Part shown: positions 1-47,000 of the stretch, piece after piece
How positions within the stretch are numbered: the stretch's first letter is position 1
Layout of the letters: each line of letters starts with the position of its first letter
Assembly (NCBI GenBank): GCA_009760855.2
Contig: WPIO01000005.1
Coordinates: forward strand, 1,397,001 to 1,461,000
Direction: 5' to 3'
DNA length: 64,000 nucleotides
Source: Cristatella mucedo
Taxonomy: Eukaryota; Bryozoa; Phylactolaemata; Cristatellidae
Made by a program: the position numbers and the translations under genes
The notes under the pieces: model-generated
What the model saw: the letters and a program-made list of their open reading frames with translations, nothing else
The model's database searches: none
Told to the model about the DNA's origin: nothing

Positions 1-1589
1 ATACTATCAACACACGGCCCTGCTGGCCTATCGTAGTACTTTTCTGAAGACCGGATTAACCCCAACCCCAACGATGAAGCAAATGGGACCAGATAAATAC
101 CAACTACACTCGTACCGGCAGCAGAAGATGTATGTCAACAATAGGAGCCATACTTACAAGAGTTGCGCCCAGATTCTCGATAACGGGAATCTTGTAACCT
201 TTAAGAGAAACAACCACGACTCAGCACTAAAGTGATCAGGTGACACAGCAGAGTTTTAAAGTACGGGAGGCCTACGCACAATACAAAACTGTAGACTACG
301 TATTCACCATCTGACAAATCAGCACAGCTTAGATCGCGTATATCGGCACTAAAATCAAATGCTAGCACCAGCAACGGATGGAGCAACGGATGACGACATG
401 ATGAAGCAGAATCAAGTGCGATGCGAACGGACGCGAAGATCAACGCCGAAAATGTAGAATCCCAGTCAGGCGCAATGAGTATTCATATGACTCTGATGGA
501 CTAGCCGTGCAAGTCGCTTTCAAACGTTGAGACCGCGGATGAGGACAAAGTAAATGGCTGCACGCAATTGCGCTCCACTCGCCTCGAATATCTAGTTCTC
601 GGTCCCGAACAGGATTTGTGTATTGCACGCAACGCTCAATTAATTCTGGCGTTAGTTTCACCATTCTGGTGTACGTAGCTGACGATAAAAGTGAAGCTAT
701 CACCAAGGCATCGAAGTTAACGAGCACCGGCACGCTATGCTGTACGGGCGTCCATCTTACTTCCCGCCGGAATTGGATGCATGGTAAAAAGTGATTGGTT
801 CTCGTCGGCAGGGTAATTGGTGAGCCGCAAGGTGGCATACCATTGGTGGTGAGAAACCCCCGACTGTTTTCCCCCGGGGCGCCTTCGGCTGGCTGTAAGT
901 AGGAGGATTATGGGTCTCGCGGCTCGCCAACCGAGGCAAAAACCTCTACAGGCCCGTTTAGATGATCGCGCTTTCTTACTATTTTATTTCCTGTTTTCTT
1001 TCTACGTCAAGTGGGCCGCGGAGCCTTCCAAGCGAGGAAGCTTGTACGCAGCAGAGGTGAGCGAGTCTCCTTTTGGGCTGAGCCTAGGGGAAATGGAAAC
1101 GCAACGACCTACCGCAACTATCACGAAGGTCTATAAAGAAATGGCCGATGACGGTACGGTTGCGGCGTAATCGAGGCGCACCGCAACAGCCCGTGCTTAA
1201 GAGATGCTCCGAGGACCTGCTGATAATGCCCAACGTAACGAAGCAAAAAATGAGTGCTGCAGCTAAATTGGATCCCTGTCGTTTTGTCGAGCTTAGCATT
1301 TCCGCTCGCCCGAGTTATGTATGCCCGATTCCCAGAGGTCACTTCCTTTGCAGGAACCTCAAGCAGGTGGTGTTCACAGAAAAAAAGTAAGAACCTCCAC
1401 CGTGCAGCTCGTTGTAGCGTCTTAACACTTATATATAAGATGAACGGTTGACCAAAATTTAAAGAATGTGAGAATGCCTTAATCCAAGTTTAGGTGGGGC
1501 GGGATTTATGGGGTTTGAATGTACGACGATAGAGCAGGGGGAAAGACTACAGCCACCAGCGCTTCACTGCTTCGCTCAAGTTAGCTATT
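1..1589. other. No recognisable gene or repeat
   Basis: Short open frames occur on both strands, but none has splice-site context, a conserved motif or a repeat relationship to the rest of the window. I see nothing supportable here. It lies beyond the 3' end of the minus-strand FAM227 gene. Confidence 0.4.
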
Positions 1590-2205
1590 ATGCCACTACA
1601 GCTGAATATGAATATGGCTGCAAGGCTGGTCTTCAAGTCCCAGCTGTTTGAGCACGTGTTATCTCTGCTCTGCTGAAAGAGCTAGGATGGTTGCCGGTTG
1701 AGCAAAGAATACAGAGCAAAGTTCTTACGCTGACCCACAAGGCCCGCCACGGCTTGGCTCCTTCGTACCTAGCTGAACTGCTGCATCAGTTTCAGCCTGT
1801 TCTCGCCCTCAGGTCCTGTGTGGACAATAAATTAGCTGTCCCATTCCTCCGCTTAAAGACAGTTGGCGACAGAAGCTTTAGCTCTGCAGGTCCTAGGCTG
1901 TGGAACTCACTTCCACAATTCTTACGCAACGACAACTACTCTCCAACTGCCGACTATGGCACATCTTTTTCAGCGGTCCTGAACTGCTACTTCTATGCTA
2001 CTCACTACCTCAACTGCTCTCCTGACTCTGCTATGCTTCCCACTTTCTCTTTGTTTCGTGAGACTCAGTCTGTTGGCTACCGAATGCGTACCGAAAGCCG
2101 CTTAGGCTGTGAGTGCGCTATACAAAACTCTCCTGCGTAACACCCACATGGTCTTTATGACTTTGTGGAGTTACTGACGGAGATACATTACATTGCATAG
2201 AGGGC
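1590..2205 (+). mobile_element. LINE-A (CR1/L2-like) 3' fragment
   Basis: Encodes the C-terminal tail of a non-LTR reverse-transcriptase protein, recognisable by 'HGLAPSYLAELL' and 'GPRLWNSLP', hallmarks of CR1/L2-type LINEs. The frame starts inside the ORF (5' truncated) and ends near 2140. It is followed by a 3' UTR ending 'acggagatacattacat', a tail shared with copies at 12.4, 39.4 and 46.1 kb. Dead copy. Confidence 0.85.
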
Positions 2206-2689
2206 GGGCTGGATAGCTTAACAGTCGCAGGTACCGGGAGCAATCGTCGTCACACGTCGCACGATGAAAAGCTGTAAAGTACCTATGCTTCGCACATAAG
2301 ATGATGCCCGATTTTCACGATTAGGAAGATTTCTAAAAAATTGTTTTCAGCTTGCTCTTCAAACTTGTAACTAAGAATACAAAATTTTGATAAAATCTGC
2401 ATCTAAAACAAAAATCTGCATCTAAAATAAAGTCTTCAGGATAACTCGTGCCATTTCAGGGGGCATTTCACAATACTCCATTCCTGAATGATCAAGGTCT
2501 GAATATGGTCTGAATAAAGAAGGATCAAGCATAAACCAAGATTAAATAAAAAGATTAGTTAATTCAGTAGCCTCAATCATACATAGCGGAAGAAACGTGC
2601 TAGCTAGATTGACCCGCATAGAATTGCCTACCTACTGCTGAAATCGAACCGATGACTTGAGTGGTGGGATACGAAACACCTCAGACCCG

Positions 2690-2837
2690 TGAGCCACGAT
2701 GGCTCACACTAGGTAAGGCGGTTGCTTTTCACGAACTCGGTCCCGAGGTCGTTGGTTCTAATCCTGCGGTGGGTGATCCTTTACTGCCACTGCAAGCGGT
2801 GGTGATAGCCTTAAAGGCTCTTAAATCAGCTAGTACT
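2690..2837 (+). mobile_element. SINE-A, tRNA-derived
   Basis: The head resembles a tRNA gene: an A-box-like stretch around 'cactaggtaaggcgg' and a degenerate B box 'ggttctaatcc'. The body 'ctgcaagcggtggtgatagcc' and tail 'aaatcagct' recur in about nine other places in the window. Confidence 0.8.
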
Positions 2838-2839
2838 TA

Positions 2840-4099
2840 ATTTTTTTTAAATTTTAACCACAATCGTATTTTCTAAAAATGGGGCGGCAGGCTTCAGTAA
2901 CGAGGAAGATGAAAAACTCAGATGGGAAATTTTGTGCAGACCGGATGCAAAAGACCGCGGGGGGGGGATTGCAGATATATCACGTCCACGTGAGTGAAAT
3001 GGCCATTACTTATACGCTGCTTAAAAGGAGCAACCCAACCGGATTGCTAATGGCTACGGTGTCCCGTTGGTATAAGAAAAAAATTGAGCAGCCCGACAGC
3101 AACCCAAAAATATATGAGCAACCCAACGTGCTAGGCATACGGATTGTGGCCATGGTCAAGATGAGAATAAGTCAAATCGATTCTAAAATATCTTGGTGTT
3201 TGTACTAGCAATTCATCCGCAACTATCAGACCAATCATGTCCAGTGTTTCATTTGAGATACTTTCAAGAATCAGGTCGCCGAGCTCAATCGGGCGAACGC
3301 TGTTATGCGGCGGTAAAGTGCTTAAATACCCCGATCCTTGGGGTGACTTCAGTCAATAATAGAGCATGCCAAGCTGACAAAATCTTGTTGTATCCCGTTA
3401 AAAGGTCGGTAGGTATCCTGGAACATCTGTATCTAGGTTAATACCCTGTGAGTATTGGCGCTATTGGGGTTTTATGCTTACTTATACCTTGCTGTGATAG
3501 CTAACAGCACTAGCTTCACAGTCACATCGTAATCTCATGACTATGAGCTCTTCTTTTAAGCAGCTTCGAAAGCTGAAGCTACTGCGGTTAGAACGAGTCT
3601 GACTTCGAGCATCGCAGCGCTTGTATCGGCAAAAACGTTATCGATAGGAATATTCCGCTCCGTAAGTATTGGTCAAGGACTGCGACAACGTAGAGTAGCT
3701 CTGGCTTGATAACTCGATTGCGGCACTGTGTCGAAGCAGAGGTATTGTGCATAGTGAAAAAAATTTCGATCGCTGGCGATCAGAGCATAGGCTGTTTTAG
3801 TCCACGAATTGTATATGCCCTGTAGAGGCCTAAAGTGTAAGCATTTTCCAGTCGTGCCAAGAAGCATGCGAGGTTGCCGACTCCCACAGATTGCATCAAT
3901 GCTGCACAGTTTTAATCTGAAAGCCTTGTCATTTAGCACGTGCCTCATTGCGAAACAAACGGCCGAATGCGTACATGCACACAGCCAAATATAAATTTTT
4001 GTTGTTGTCTTCAGCTTAAGCAGAGCCAGCCTCAGAGGCAGTTTAGCTCTGTGCGCTGTTTGTTTAACACGAGGCGGTAGATTGTCCTTTTAACGCGGC
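2840..4099. other. Downstream flank of the FAM227 gene
   Basis: No gene is supported. On the minus strand an ATTAAA hexamer (3916 to 3911) lies about 185 nt past the FAM227 stop codon and could be a weak polyadenylation signal. No AATAAA is evident nearer. The open frame at 2879-3208 has no recognisable features. Confidence 0.3.
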
Positions 4100-31435
<27,336 letters not shown>

Positions 31436-33384
31436 CTTGCTGCTAATGACAACCGCCGCAGGAAGTCAGCGGTAACTTCCTGTTTACCCGGCTTGGCGGC
31501 CCTTTCCAAACTGAAGGCATTCCAGTAACCCATTTCTGTGAAGAGTTAGGTCAACCACTACGACAGGTAACCTTCACGCGAGTGAAGAGGCTAATATCTA
31601 GGCTATTCGAGAGCTTTTATTTGTACGTACGGTTTCCTAGTCACCGAAAGCCGTCTGAACTGCTTGTAGCTCGTGCTTCGATCGCTTGGGTGGGAACGGT
31701 CGTGCTCTTTTAAAATAAAGCAAACGTTCCTCAACGCCTGTGCGATGGAAATAATTTTTTGTCTATAGGTTTCTTGCGGCCAGGCTTTCGTTTTTCCTTA
31801 TTGTTGCTGCTGCTCTTTAATTTAGCCGCGTGCTTCGTCTGCTGGTAAGTGCTTGTAAGGCCACCTCAGCCGCTTCGCTGCAGTCGTTGACGTGCATGCT
31901 CGACGGCTGTGCCGCCCTGTAGCCGATGGACTCCCGAAGAAACACGGTTCCAGTGAGTCACGCAGTGGTTCTAGGCTGCGCGGCCAATCCTCGCACGCAG
32001 GCGCTGCTGGGAAGGAATCGCAGTGGACCGCTACATAAGGATCTCGCTTCACTTGCTGCTCGCTAGAAAGCAGGCTATCGTAGAAGATTGTCGCGCTGAA
32101 ACGTAGAGCCAGACAGTCCAAGGGCTTCATTAATCGCTGATGCTTTTCTGTCGTTCATTCGTCTCAATGTCGGCACCTGTCATTTGGGGCTTCGTAGCCC
32201 CACGACGCCGAGTTCGTTGTCTGCCTAGCCTCGAGCGTCTCACTCAGTAGGGTACTTCAGGGGAGTAAATGCAATCGTGTACAGTTTTTTAGTGGCCTAT
32301 ACTGAGGTGCTAAAATGAAACACATTCAGTCATGACAAATAGCCTGCATCCAAGACGCCATAGTCGCTCGATTGCTTTCGTCTGTTGGAGCCGGGCATAT
32401 GGCCCAATAGTCGTGCGCTTAGACAGGCGTGCTTCCCCGGCCTCCACGATTGATTGCTCTTAAAAGGCCTATTCGTCACCTATTTTAAGCTCAACGGTGG
32501 CCTTCTGACAGGGTTATACTTAGGGCAACCGCCCTGCCGCCCATGAATCCAGGCTGGGCGTGCCGCCCACTATGATTGCCGAGCTTGGGAAAGGTCAACG
32601 TTCAACCCTCTTCTAAAAAAGTCCACCCTCTAACCATTTTTCGCTTACACTCACGTTCATTGGGGTTTGTGGTGCAATACAAGTTCTTGTTCGTACATCA
32701 TTGTATGTTGTGCACCTTTAATGCCCTTCGATCGCTGGTTAAAAAGGTTAGCTAATTTAGCAGCCTCATTGATATAGCGGCAGGAGATTAGTAACAGCTA
32801 TCACCACAGCTTTCAGTGGGAAATGCTGGATCGCCTACTGCTTGACTCGAACACGTGACCCAGGTGGCAAAGAGCGAGTGCCCGAGTGCTAAGACCCAAT
32901 GGGTGACTTACTGTTCTCTGAAACAGACGCATGTTAGATTCTCAACACAAAGTTACACACAATCGCTCATTAGAAATGTTGATATTAGCAGCCTAGAGGT
33001 ATGAAAAATGTTTTATGGAGATTTAAACACGATGGAAGTGTCGGAGCTTAAGGCCTGCGTAGCTTTCAATTTCATCATTTTCTGGGCTCGGGTAACTATA
33101 TTCGAAGGAGAGCATCTGAGAGCTCAAGAGATTTGGAACATCGGCTTGGTCCTCGTGGTTAGTCATTACATAGACGAGCACCATAGCCGAACGAATCTAT
33201 TGCAGAGCGGAGTGGCCACTGACCAGCGTTGGCTGCCAGTCGTTTGTCTGTACGCCCTTCCCGGAGCGCTGCTGTGCAGCTGCCGTGAGCTGTTCACGTC
33301 AAGCAGCCGCCACAGCAGTGCCGTTCGTTTGCGAGCACTAGCGAATAGCTTTTTTGAATTTTGCTTTTTTCTTGGGTGATGCAG
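31436..33384. promoter_or_regulatory. Shared interval between divergent FAM227 and cby1 starts
   Basis: The two starts point away from each other across 1949 bp. The acceptor directly before the cby1 ATG implies at least one noncoding cby1 exon in this interval. I see no clear TATA box. A SINE-A (32745-32910) lies inside, and a minus-strand open frame at 31822-32130 could be chance or 5' UTR. The promoter role is inferred from arrangement only. Confidence 0.6.
32745..32910 (-). mobile_element. SINE-A copy in the shared interval
   Basis: 'ttagctaatttagcagcctcatt' tail, 'aacagctatcaccacagctt' body, and a degraded tRNA-like head ('cttgactcgaacacgtgacc'). Confidence 0.75.
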
Positions 33385-40887
<7,503 letters not shown>

Positions 40888-41118
40888 CCAGCGATGTAGG
40901 ATGACTGCACAACCACCTCAGTGTGCATATCCTTTGCTGCCAGCTTTGCTTTGTCTGTCTTCCAGAGGCCAGGCATGTCTGCACCGCCCGTCTGCTACAT
41001 CGGCAGCTCTGCATTCGGCGGCATTCGGTTGGCGGCTGCGCTGCCTGCGGCCGATGCTGCCAGGTCACTGCTTCGGCATCCGATGCATCCGATCCGATGC
41101 TGGCATTTTTCTTCTGTC

Positions 41119-41124
41119 AATAAA
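41119..41124 (+). terminator. cby1: Polyadenylation signal AATAAA for cby1
   Basis: Canonical hexamer 232 nt past the cby1 stop codon, on the same strand. No nearer AATAAA is seen. Confidence 0.7.
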
Positions 41125-41634
41125 GAGCTGCCGGCTGCCTCACGACCTCTGCCACAACTTATCAGCATGCAGAAGTGCTTGCCCAACAGACTTTAGCGCT
41201 AATAGGCTCGTGCGCCGAGGTCAGCAATCTGTGCTATGTTCGTGTGCCATGTTTGAGCGAGAAGTCGGCAAGGATGCCGTTTACGGACCAGCATCATCAA
41301 GGCTGCTGCCACTGCTGGTCCTTTCCATCTGACCGGAGCTTGCATTGCAGGCGTTTGTTGGGGGCTGTGGTGAAAGTGCCTGCTGCAGCCGCCCATCGCA
41401 GTGCCGCCGCTGGAACTCAGAGTGAGTGGCCGCCCAGACTGAACCGCCTGTCAGCACATCGGCAGCGGCCGCCTTCCGTTCGCTGTGATTGAACGACGAC
41501 GTTGCCGGTCGGTCGTCTGCCGGCTGGGGCTGTAGGCTGCCAAGCCATCTCTGCTGGGTCGGCTGCTCTCTCATCCTTTTCCCACTGCAGCCAATACTTG
41601 CCCGATGTGCTTGCCCTCTTTTGACTTACCTAGA

Positions 41635-41797
41635 TGCTCACCTCTAGTCGCTCTTTGATTGAAGCTTCTTTTGAGCTTCTGCTGGAGCTCGCTGTTGCCA
41701 ATCGTTTTCACACCTCATCGCAAAGAGAGCCCGTGATGTGTGGCAGCCATGGTGTTGGTGGTAGCTGCAGTAGCACCACATACAGTAGTGGCAAGGT
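41635..41797 (+). CDS. Candidate exon of an unidentified plus-strand gene
   Basis: Acceptor 'cctcttttgacttacctag' and donor AAG|GTAAGC flank an open frame with 'SLIEASFELLLELAVANRF' and a glycine/serine-rich end. Not recognised; partner exons not found. A competing minus-strand exon candidate ('QKKPFKQLTTDDNEYEESTF') lies at 41858-41925. Confidence 0.3.
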
Positions 41798-41925
41798 AAG
41801 CCCGAAAGGTGCCTACCAGTCATAGCATGGTGGAAAGCAAGGCTGTTGCTGAATGCAAAAGAACACAATACAGTAGTGGTTACAAATGTGGATTCCTCGT
41901 ATTCGTTATCATCAGTTGTCAGTTG

Positions 41926-43480
41926 CTTGAAAGGCTTTTTCTGAGCTGAAACCGACCCCAGTTCAGTAGCACGGCAAATCGTGCGTGGCATTAAATAGAT
42001 AATGCTTCCAAGCACAATATAAGCACACATAAGCACACGGAACAAGCTGGCTTAAATCCACAAAGTGGTAGCTGTGCATTCTAGTCGTGCATATATCTAC
42101 CGTGGCTTGCTGGCAGGCAGAGATATGTCGGCTCAATCGCAAGGGGATTTGTATATGTGCACGAGCTCCAGTCGATAGAAGTTTTCCACAACATGAAAGC
42201 ACGGCTAATTTAACTTTACCAGATTCGTTGAATAAAGGGCTCGGAGCTACTCGTGCACTTATTTTGCTGATGGGATGGTTGGATACTTATGTGGCCGTGT
42301 TTGCAGTCTTTCCGAGTAACATTTCTTTATCATGGACCAATGAATTTTATGCTTGGAGTGGCGCCAATTTCCCTGCATCCAGGGCTGCTAGTGTGAGATC
42401 TGAGACATCGATTCAGTCAAACCTGATCGTTTCGACCAGTTTCCTACCGAATGGAATTTCAGGCATGTGAGCGACATAAATGGCTCAAAGCTTTTGCAAT
42501 AGTACCACGTCTCAGTCGGTAAATGAAGGCAGCACCAACCAAGTCCTCCATAAGATTGTGCCGACGTGTGTGCTACGATGTGCTGCCAAGAGACTCAAGC
42601 AGCGGCTGCAAGACGATCGTGCATTCGCTCTTAAGCTGCTGTGGAGCGGCTAAAAAGAGCTGCTCGTTTTGGGGCCGATAATAATTGAAGCTCGCCTGTA
42701 TAAGGCTAGCAATAGCAACCCGGAAGTGGTCATGTTTTGCTAGCTGTCATGTTTTGGTCATGTTTTGCCAGCGAATTGAATGTGCGTTCGAACGGCAAAC
42801 TCGAAAAGCCATTCGACGTCATTCGAAGTTTGCCGTTCCACCGTGACCCCGATAAGCCGAGAACGTCAGTCTAGCCAACTCTCTGCTCAGCTGTGTGTGC
42901 ATCGTCGATTGCTCTCAAATGAACAAGCAGCAGTTCAATCGGCAGTTGAATGCAGCAGTCGCTCAACGCTTCTACTGAAGCAAGCTGCAAGCCGCCGACC
43001 ATCCATTTGATCTCTGCTGTGCGGTGGCCGAAAGCCGAGCTGCGAACGCACTGCATACACACAAACAATCAACTGCACTTTCTATGTCAGAGTCTTGCTC
43101 GTGATGCATTGCTGCATTCGCGAATTTTGACCGCACAGCCAACTCGTCGAACACTCCAAGCATGGCCCAGAGCTAGCTTGACCGACCTGCCTCAGCTCTG
43201 CTGGTGCAGAGGTATGATCGCGCTAACCTGCTCTGGCCGGTCGCCAACATTCAAGCTACAGCATGCCAGCCCCTGCCAGAGAGCCGTGTCACCCTGAGGG
43301 CTGGAACGCTTTGCAAAAGGCAATTTGGCTAGTCATGCCTGCCATATCCGGCTTGCCACTGGATCGTGGCCGGTGCTTCCTCTCCGAGGTAACCTCCTCT
43401 CTTCCATATGCTCATAACGAAGGTGTCGTAGTCTTCTACCCTCAGTTTTGTAAGTCTCCACCCTACCTGTATGGAACGCT
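41926..43480. other. No supported gene
   Basis: Several open frames occur on both strands (for example 42087-42470 plus), with no convincing splice structure or family motif. Confidence 0.4.
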
Positions 43481-43484
43481 AGCC

Positions 43485-43850
43485 TTATTGCACTATTTGA
43501 GGCCCTTAGGTGGCTTGCAAAACAATTTAACTAGCTCCTCAGTTCTGCTTCGGCTAGATTATTGTAGTTCTCTTTTAGCTGGGCTACCGAAGAAAACAAC
43601 TAGGCCACTGCAGCTGTCTATGAATATGGCTGCAAGGCTCGTTTGCAAGTCCCAGAGGTTTGACCACGTGTCCACTTTGCTAGAAGAGCTTGAATGGCTG
43701 CCGGTTGATCAACGGATACAGAGCAAAGTTTTTACGCTGACCCCCAAGGTCTGACACGGCTTAGCTCCTCCATACCTAGCTGAACTGCTACACCAGTTTC
43801 AGTATCCTTGTGTCCTCAGGTCCTGTATGGACATAGATTACGTGCAGATG
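43485..43850 (+). mobile_element. LINE-A fragment
   Basis: 'RLDYCSSLLAGLPKKTTR', 'MNMAARLVCKSQRF' and 'ELEWLPVDQRIQSKVFTLT' are CR1/L2-type RT tail motifs. The frame stops at 43754, and the homology continues to about 43850. Confidence 0.88.
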
Positions 43851-43854
43851 CAAA

Positions 43855-44100
43855 ATAAGGTTTGCTATAGGCACCGATTTTGAGCGATAATCTCTACTGT
43901 TTCTGAGTTACCCTTGGTTTGCCCAGAAACTAGTAAGCTGAATTTATCTTCATTAAATTTGAGAAAGTTTGCTGCCATCCATGTGCAGACGCCACCAACA
44001 CATGCAGCAAGGGTGTGTAGAGAATTCGACATGGCTGAGGGTTGTAAGGATCAAAGCAAAGGTACAAGTGTAGAGTCCGTTGACCTCTAGCACTGACCTT
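43855..44100 (-). mobile_element. LINE-B internal fragment
   Basis: Aligns by eye with 20.85-21.03 kb ('tttgagaaagtttgctgcc', 'acacatgcagcaag', 'aaggatcaaagc'). It also contains the source-like sequence of the 77-bp tandem repeat. Confidence 0.6.
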
Positions 44101-44747
44101 CGCTAAGCTTTACTGGGTACTACTACGACTACAACGACGACTACCACGACTACTGCATGCTTATCCTGGTAGCTGCCGTAGCTGCCACATAACTCGTGTG
44201 CTGATCAGTCGTCTTTAGTTAGTGTGACTGACATGCCCCACGTTGGAGCCAGACAATCAGTCCTTACGATTACTGTAGGCTCTTCTATTTGCAAATGAGT
44301 TTACATTTCCAGCCAACATTTAGTCGAGCTAATTTTTTGTAAGCTCAAGAAGCATTGGCTGCTGCATGTGTACAGCTTTTGAACGGCGAATCAAAGAAAG
44401 ACAGCATAATAGGGAGACAACAGAATTTGATGCCACTAGCAACCAGAGCGAATGCCCAATTGATGGCAGACAACACCAAGACCGACAAACCAAGGGTGTA
44501 CTTCCAAAAGAGATAAAATAATTCATCTACAAGATATTAGTTTGTGCAGCTTGATTAACATTAAGAATCTGTGCTTCGACCTCGTGACTCCACGACGGCA
44601 ACTTTGGGGCGCCATCGAGGTTACCGTTTATATACGAGATAGATCACTGGGATTCTCCTGATTATATCAAGCCTCAATCGATCATGCAAATTTACCAAAA
44701 TAGGGTTTGAACCTGGGACTCCAAGGTCCAGAATCTGTGACACCAGT

Positions 44748-44890
44748 CACGTTGGTTTGGCCCCGTGGTTAAAGTGCTCGCCCCGACCAAGGCCTGGCTG
44801 AGGTCGTGGGCTCGAGTCCCGTGGCATATGTGAAGCGCCTGCATAGAGATTAAGTTCTCTCGGGGTTCTATACAAATGAGTTATATCATA
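44748..44890 (+). mobile_element. SINE-B, full length
   Basis: Head 'ttggccccgtggttaaagtgc', B box 'gtcgtgggctcgagtcc', body 'gtgaagcgcctgcatagaga', tail hairpin 'gattaagttctctcgggg', end 'aaatgagttata'. Confidence 0.85.
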
Positions 44891-45139
44891 TTTTTTAAGC
44901 AACCAACTCACAACCCTACTGGAAGCTTCAGCAGGCAATTCCAAGTATAATTAACGAGCCGGACCCAGACTACCACAATGATTTCATATGGAAACGTTTT
45001 CTTTCGACGGCTTTTAAAAATATGTATCGTTTTGAGGCTTTGAGAAAGCGACAAGAACAGAACCTTGCCAAGACCTCGTGTTCAAGTTACGATTCCTTCA
45101 GCTAGGCTTCGACACGGCTAACTTTCATTACTTTATAAT

Positions 45140-45400
45140 CGTACAAATGCTCCAATAAATTAAAAGGGCTGTTGGAATAATGTCTTTATTATGCACTCAT
45201 AGTTCTACTTTGACTTGTTTCATCTATCGTAAGCGACATAGCTGCCACGCACCATATCTGTCTAATCTTCTCTGGCTCCCTATCAAGCATCAAATCGATT
45301 TCACGATACTCAGTCTGGCATTCAGGTCACTTCACTCACTTGCACCAGCCTACATGCCTGACCTCATCGTCTTTAACAACTTCCTAAATGTTTAAAGTTT
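45140..45400 (+). mobile_element. LINE-B fragment
   Basis: 'LLWLPIKHQIDFTILSLAF' then 'RSLHSLAPAYMPDL' matches the LINE-B RT tail. Short and truncated. Confidence 0.7.
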
Positions 45401-45489
45401 CATTAAGAAGATTGCCTCCACAGTGAGCCATCACGCCCAATCCCCATCTAAGATTAGAGACAGTCTTTCACGGTGACATGCAAAAGAAT

Positions 45490-46172
45490 TTGACTAGGTC
45501 CAGATTCTGTGAAGGTTACATCGTTGCAATTCAATTTTGGCTGGGCCACCGAAAAAGCCTTTAGGCCTGCAGCTGGTGATAAATATTGCTGCAAGACTAG
45601 TCAGCAAATCTCAGGAGTTCAGCCATATGTCTCCTTAACGGAAGGAGCTTCGATGACTTCCGGTTGACCAACGGATACAGAGTCAAGTTCTAATGCTGAC
45701 TCATAAGGCCCACAATGGGTTGGCTCTTCATACTTAGCTGGACTGGTGCACCAATTTCAGTCTCCTCGTGCCCTAAGGTCCTCTACGGACAACCTAGTAG
45801 CCGTTATATTTTTCTGCTAAAAGATTTTGGATGACAAAAACTTTTGCTCTGCATGTCCTAGACTTTGGAACCCACTTCCACACTTCTTAGGCAGCGACTA
45901 CCCTCCTGCTGTCGAATGTGGAATACCTTTTCAAGCCTTTTCCTGAGCTGCCACTCCCGTGCTACTCATTACCTCAGCTTCCCTCCCGTGCTCAGCTGTG
46001 CGTTTCACTTTCTCTTTGTTGCGTGAGATGAAGTCTGTTGGCTACCGAATGCGTACAAAAAGCCGCTTATGCTGTGAGTGGACTGTACAAAACTCTCCTG
46101 CGTAACACCCACATAGTCTTTATGGTTTGTGAAGATACAGACGGAGATACAAAACGTTACATTTAGAGTGTC
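45490..46172 (+). mobile_element. LINE-A fragment
   Basis: Frameshifted RT tail (compare 1.6-2.2 kb) through to the 3' UTR 'ggctaccgaatgcgtac' and the end 'acggagatacaaaacgttac'. Confidence 0.82.
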
Positions 46173-46174
46173 AA

Positions 46175-47000
46175 CAGTTACCATTTAAATGATACGACAA
46201 GATTGGAGGTCAAGTCTCTGCTGAATGAGCATTGCTTCTTATGAAAGCCAAGTAGGGTGTTGGAGCTCATTCCCAGAATCCAACTTTAAATAGTAGGCTT
46301 GCGAAACCTTAATAAACGGAGCCTACAGCCTCCAACCTAGAATATGCACCCAACGGTATACATTTTCTAAACACTTTCCACTCAGCTGAATATAATGGAA
46401 AATTGTAGGAATTGATGGAAAATTCATGGAGAATTGCAGCACTAGAAAGACTGTCCGTAATTACCGTAAGCAGTTGAAGTCGAGGCCAAAAACTCACCCA
46501 TACGCCGAATTAACCATAATAGTCGTGACTGGGGTCTTGCTACACTGAATAATAGCTCCGCAAAAAACAATCTCATGTCGCGAAATAATCGTGTCACAAT
46601 CATAAAATATGTACGACAGTGAGGGTAAACAACGATTGATGCGACAAAAAAGTACTACATTGTAGCCCGAGAACATTTTGACTCCAAGTAAGATACAATT
46701 AACCTCTCCTCGGAAAAATAAATACGACTGGAAAGCCACCAGAACAAGCAAGAGGAGCGTTGCGATACAACAGCGTTAAAACAATTTTGACAGGTTGATT
46801 AATTGCGGTGAATCAATTAGGGTGATAATTGTGATAACAATAAGTGATCGTATCTGTCACATTAAGGTTGAGCATTTTTGTCAGTAATCCTGGGGCCTTC
46901 GCCGAATGAATTAATGTTAGAAAAACTGGATGCCACGTTTCTAGCCAGGAATCGGACGCGCATGTTTTATCGGCTCCATCGCTTAAAAATAACTTTATCC
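46175..47000. other. AT-rich sequence, nothing recognised
   Basis: No open frame with context and no repeat shared with the rest of the window. Confidence 0.4.

Noticed and set aside
2694..2775. tRNA gene calls at SINE-A and SINE-B heads
   Set aside because: They have A/B-box remnants but no intact cloverleaf and are attached to repeated SINE bodies.
31822..32130. 102-codon minus-strand open frame with ATG at 32130
   Set aside because: Codon use looks plausible, but no donor clearly fits exon 2 and a better start with strong context exists at 31435. It may be 5' UTR or chance.
42087..42470. Plus-strand frame with 'ATRALILLMGWLDTY', reminiscent of the TMEM53/DUF829 start
   Set aside because: Only about a dozen residues match and no supporting exons follow.
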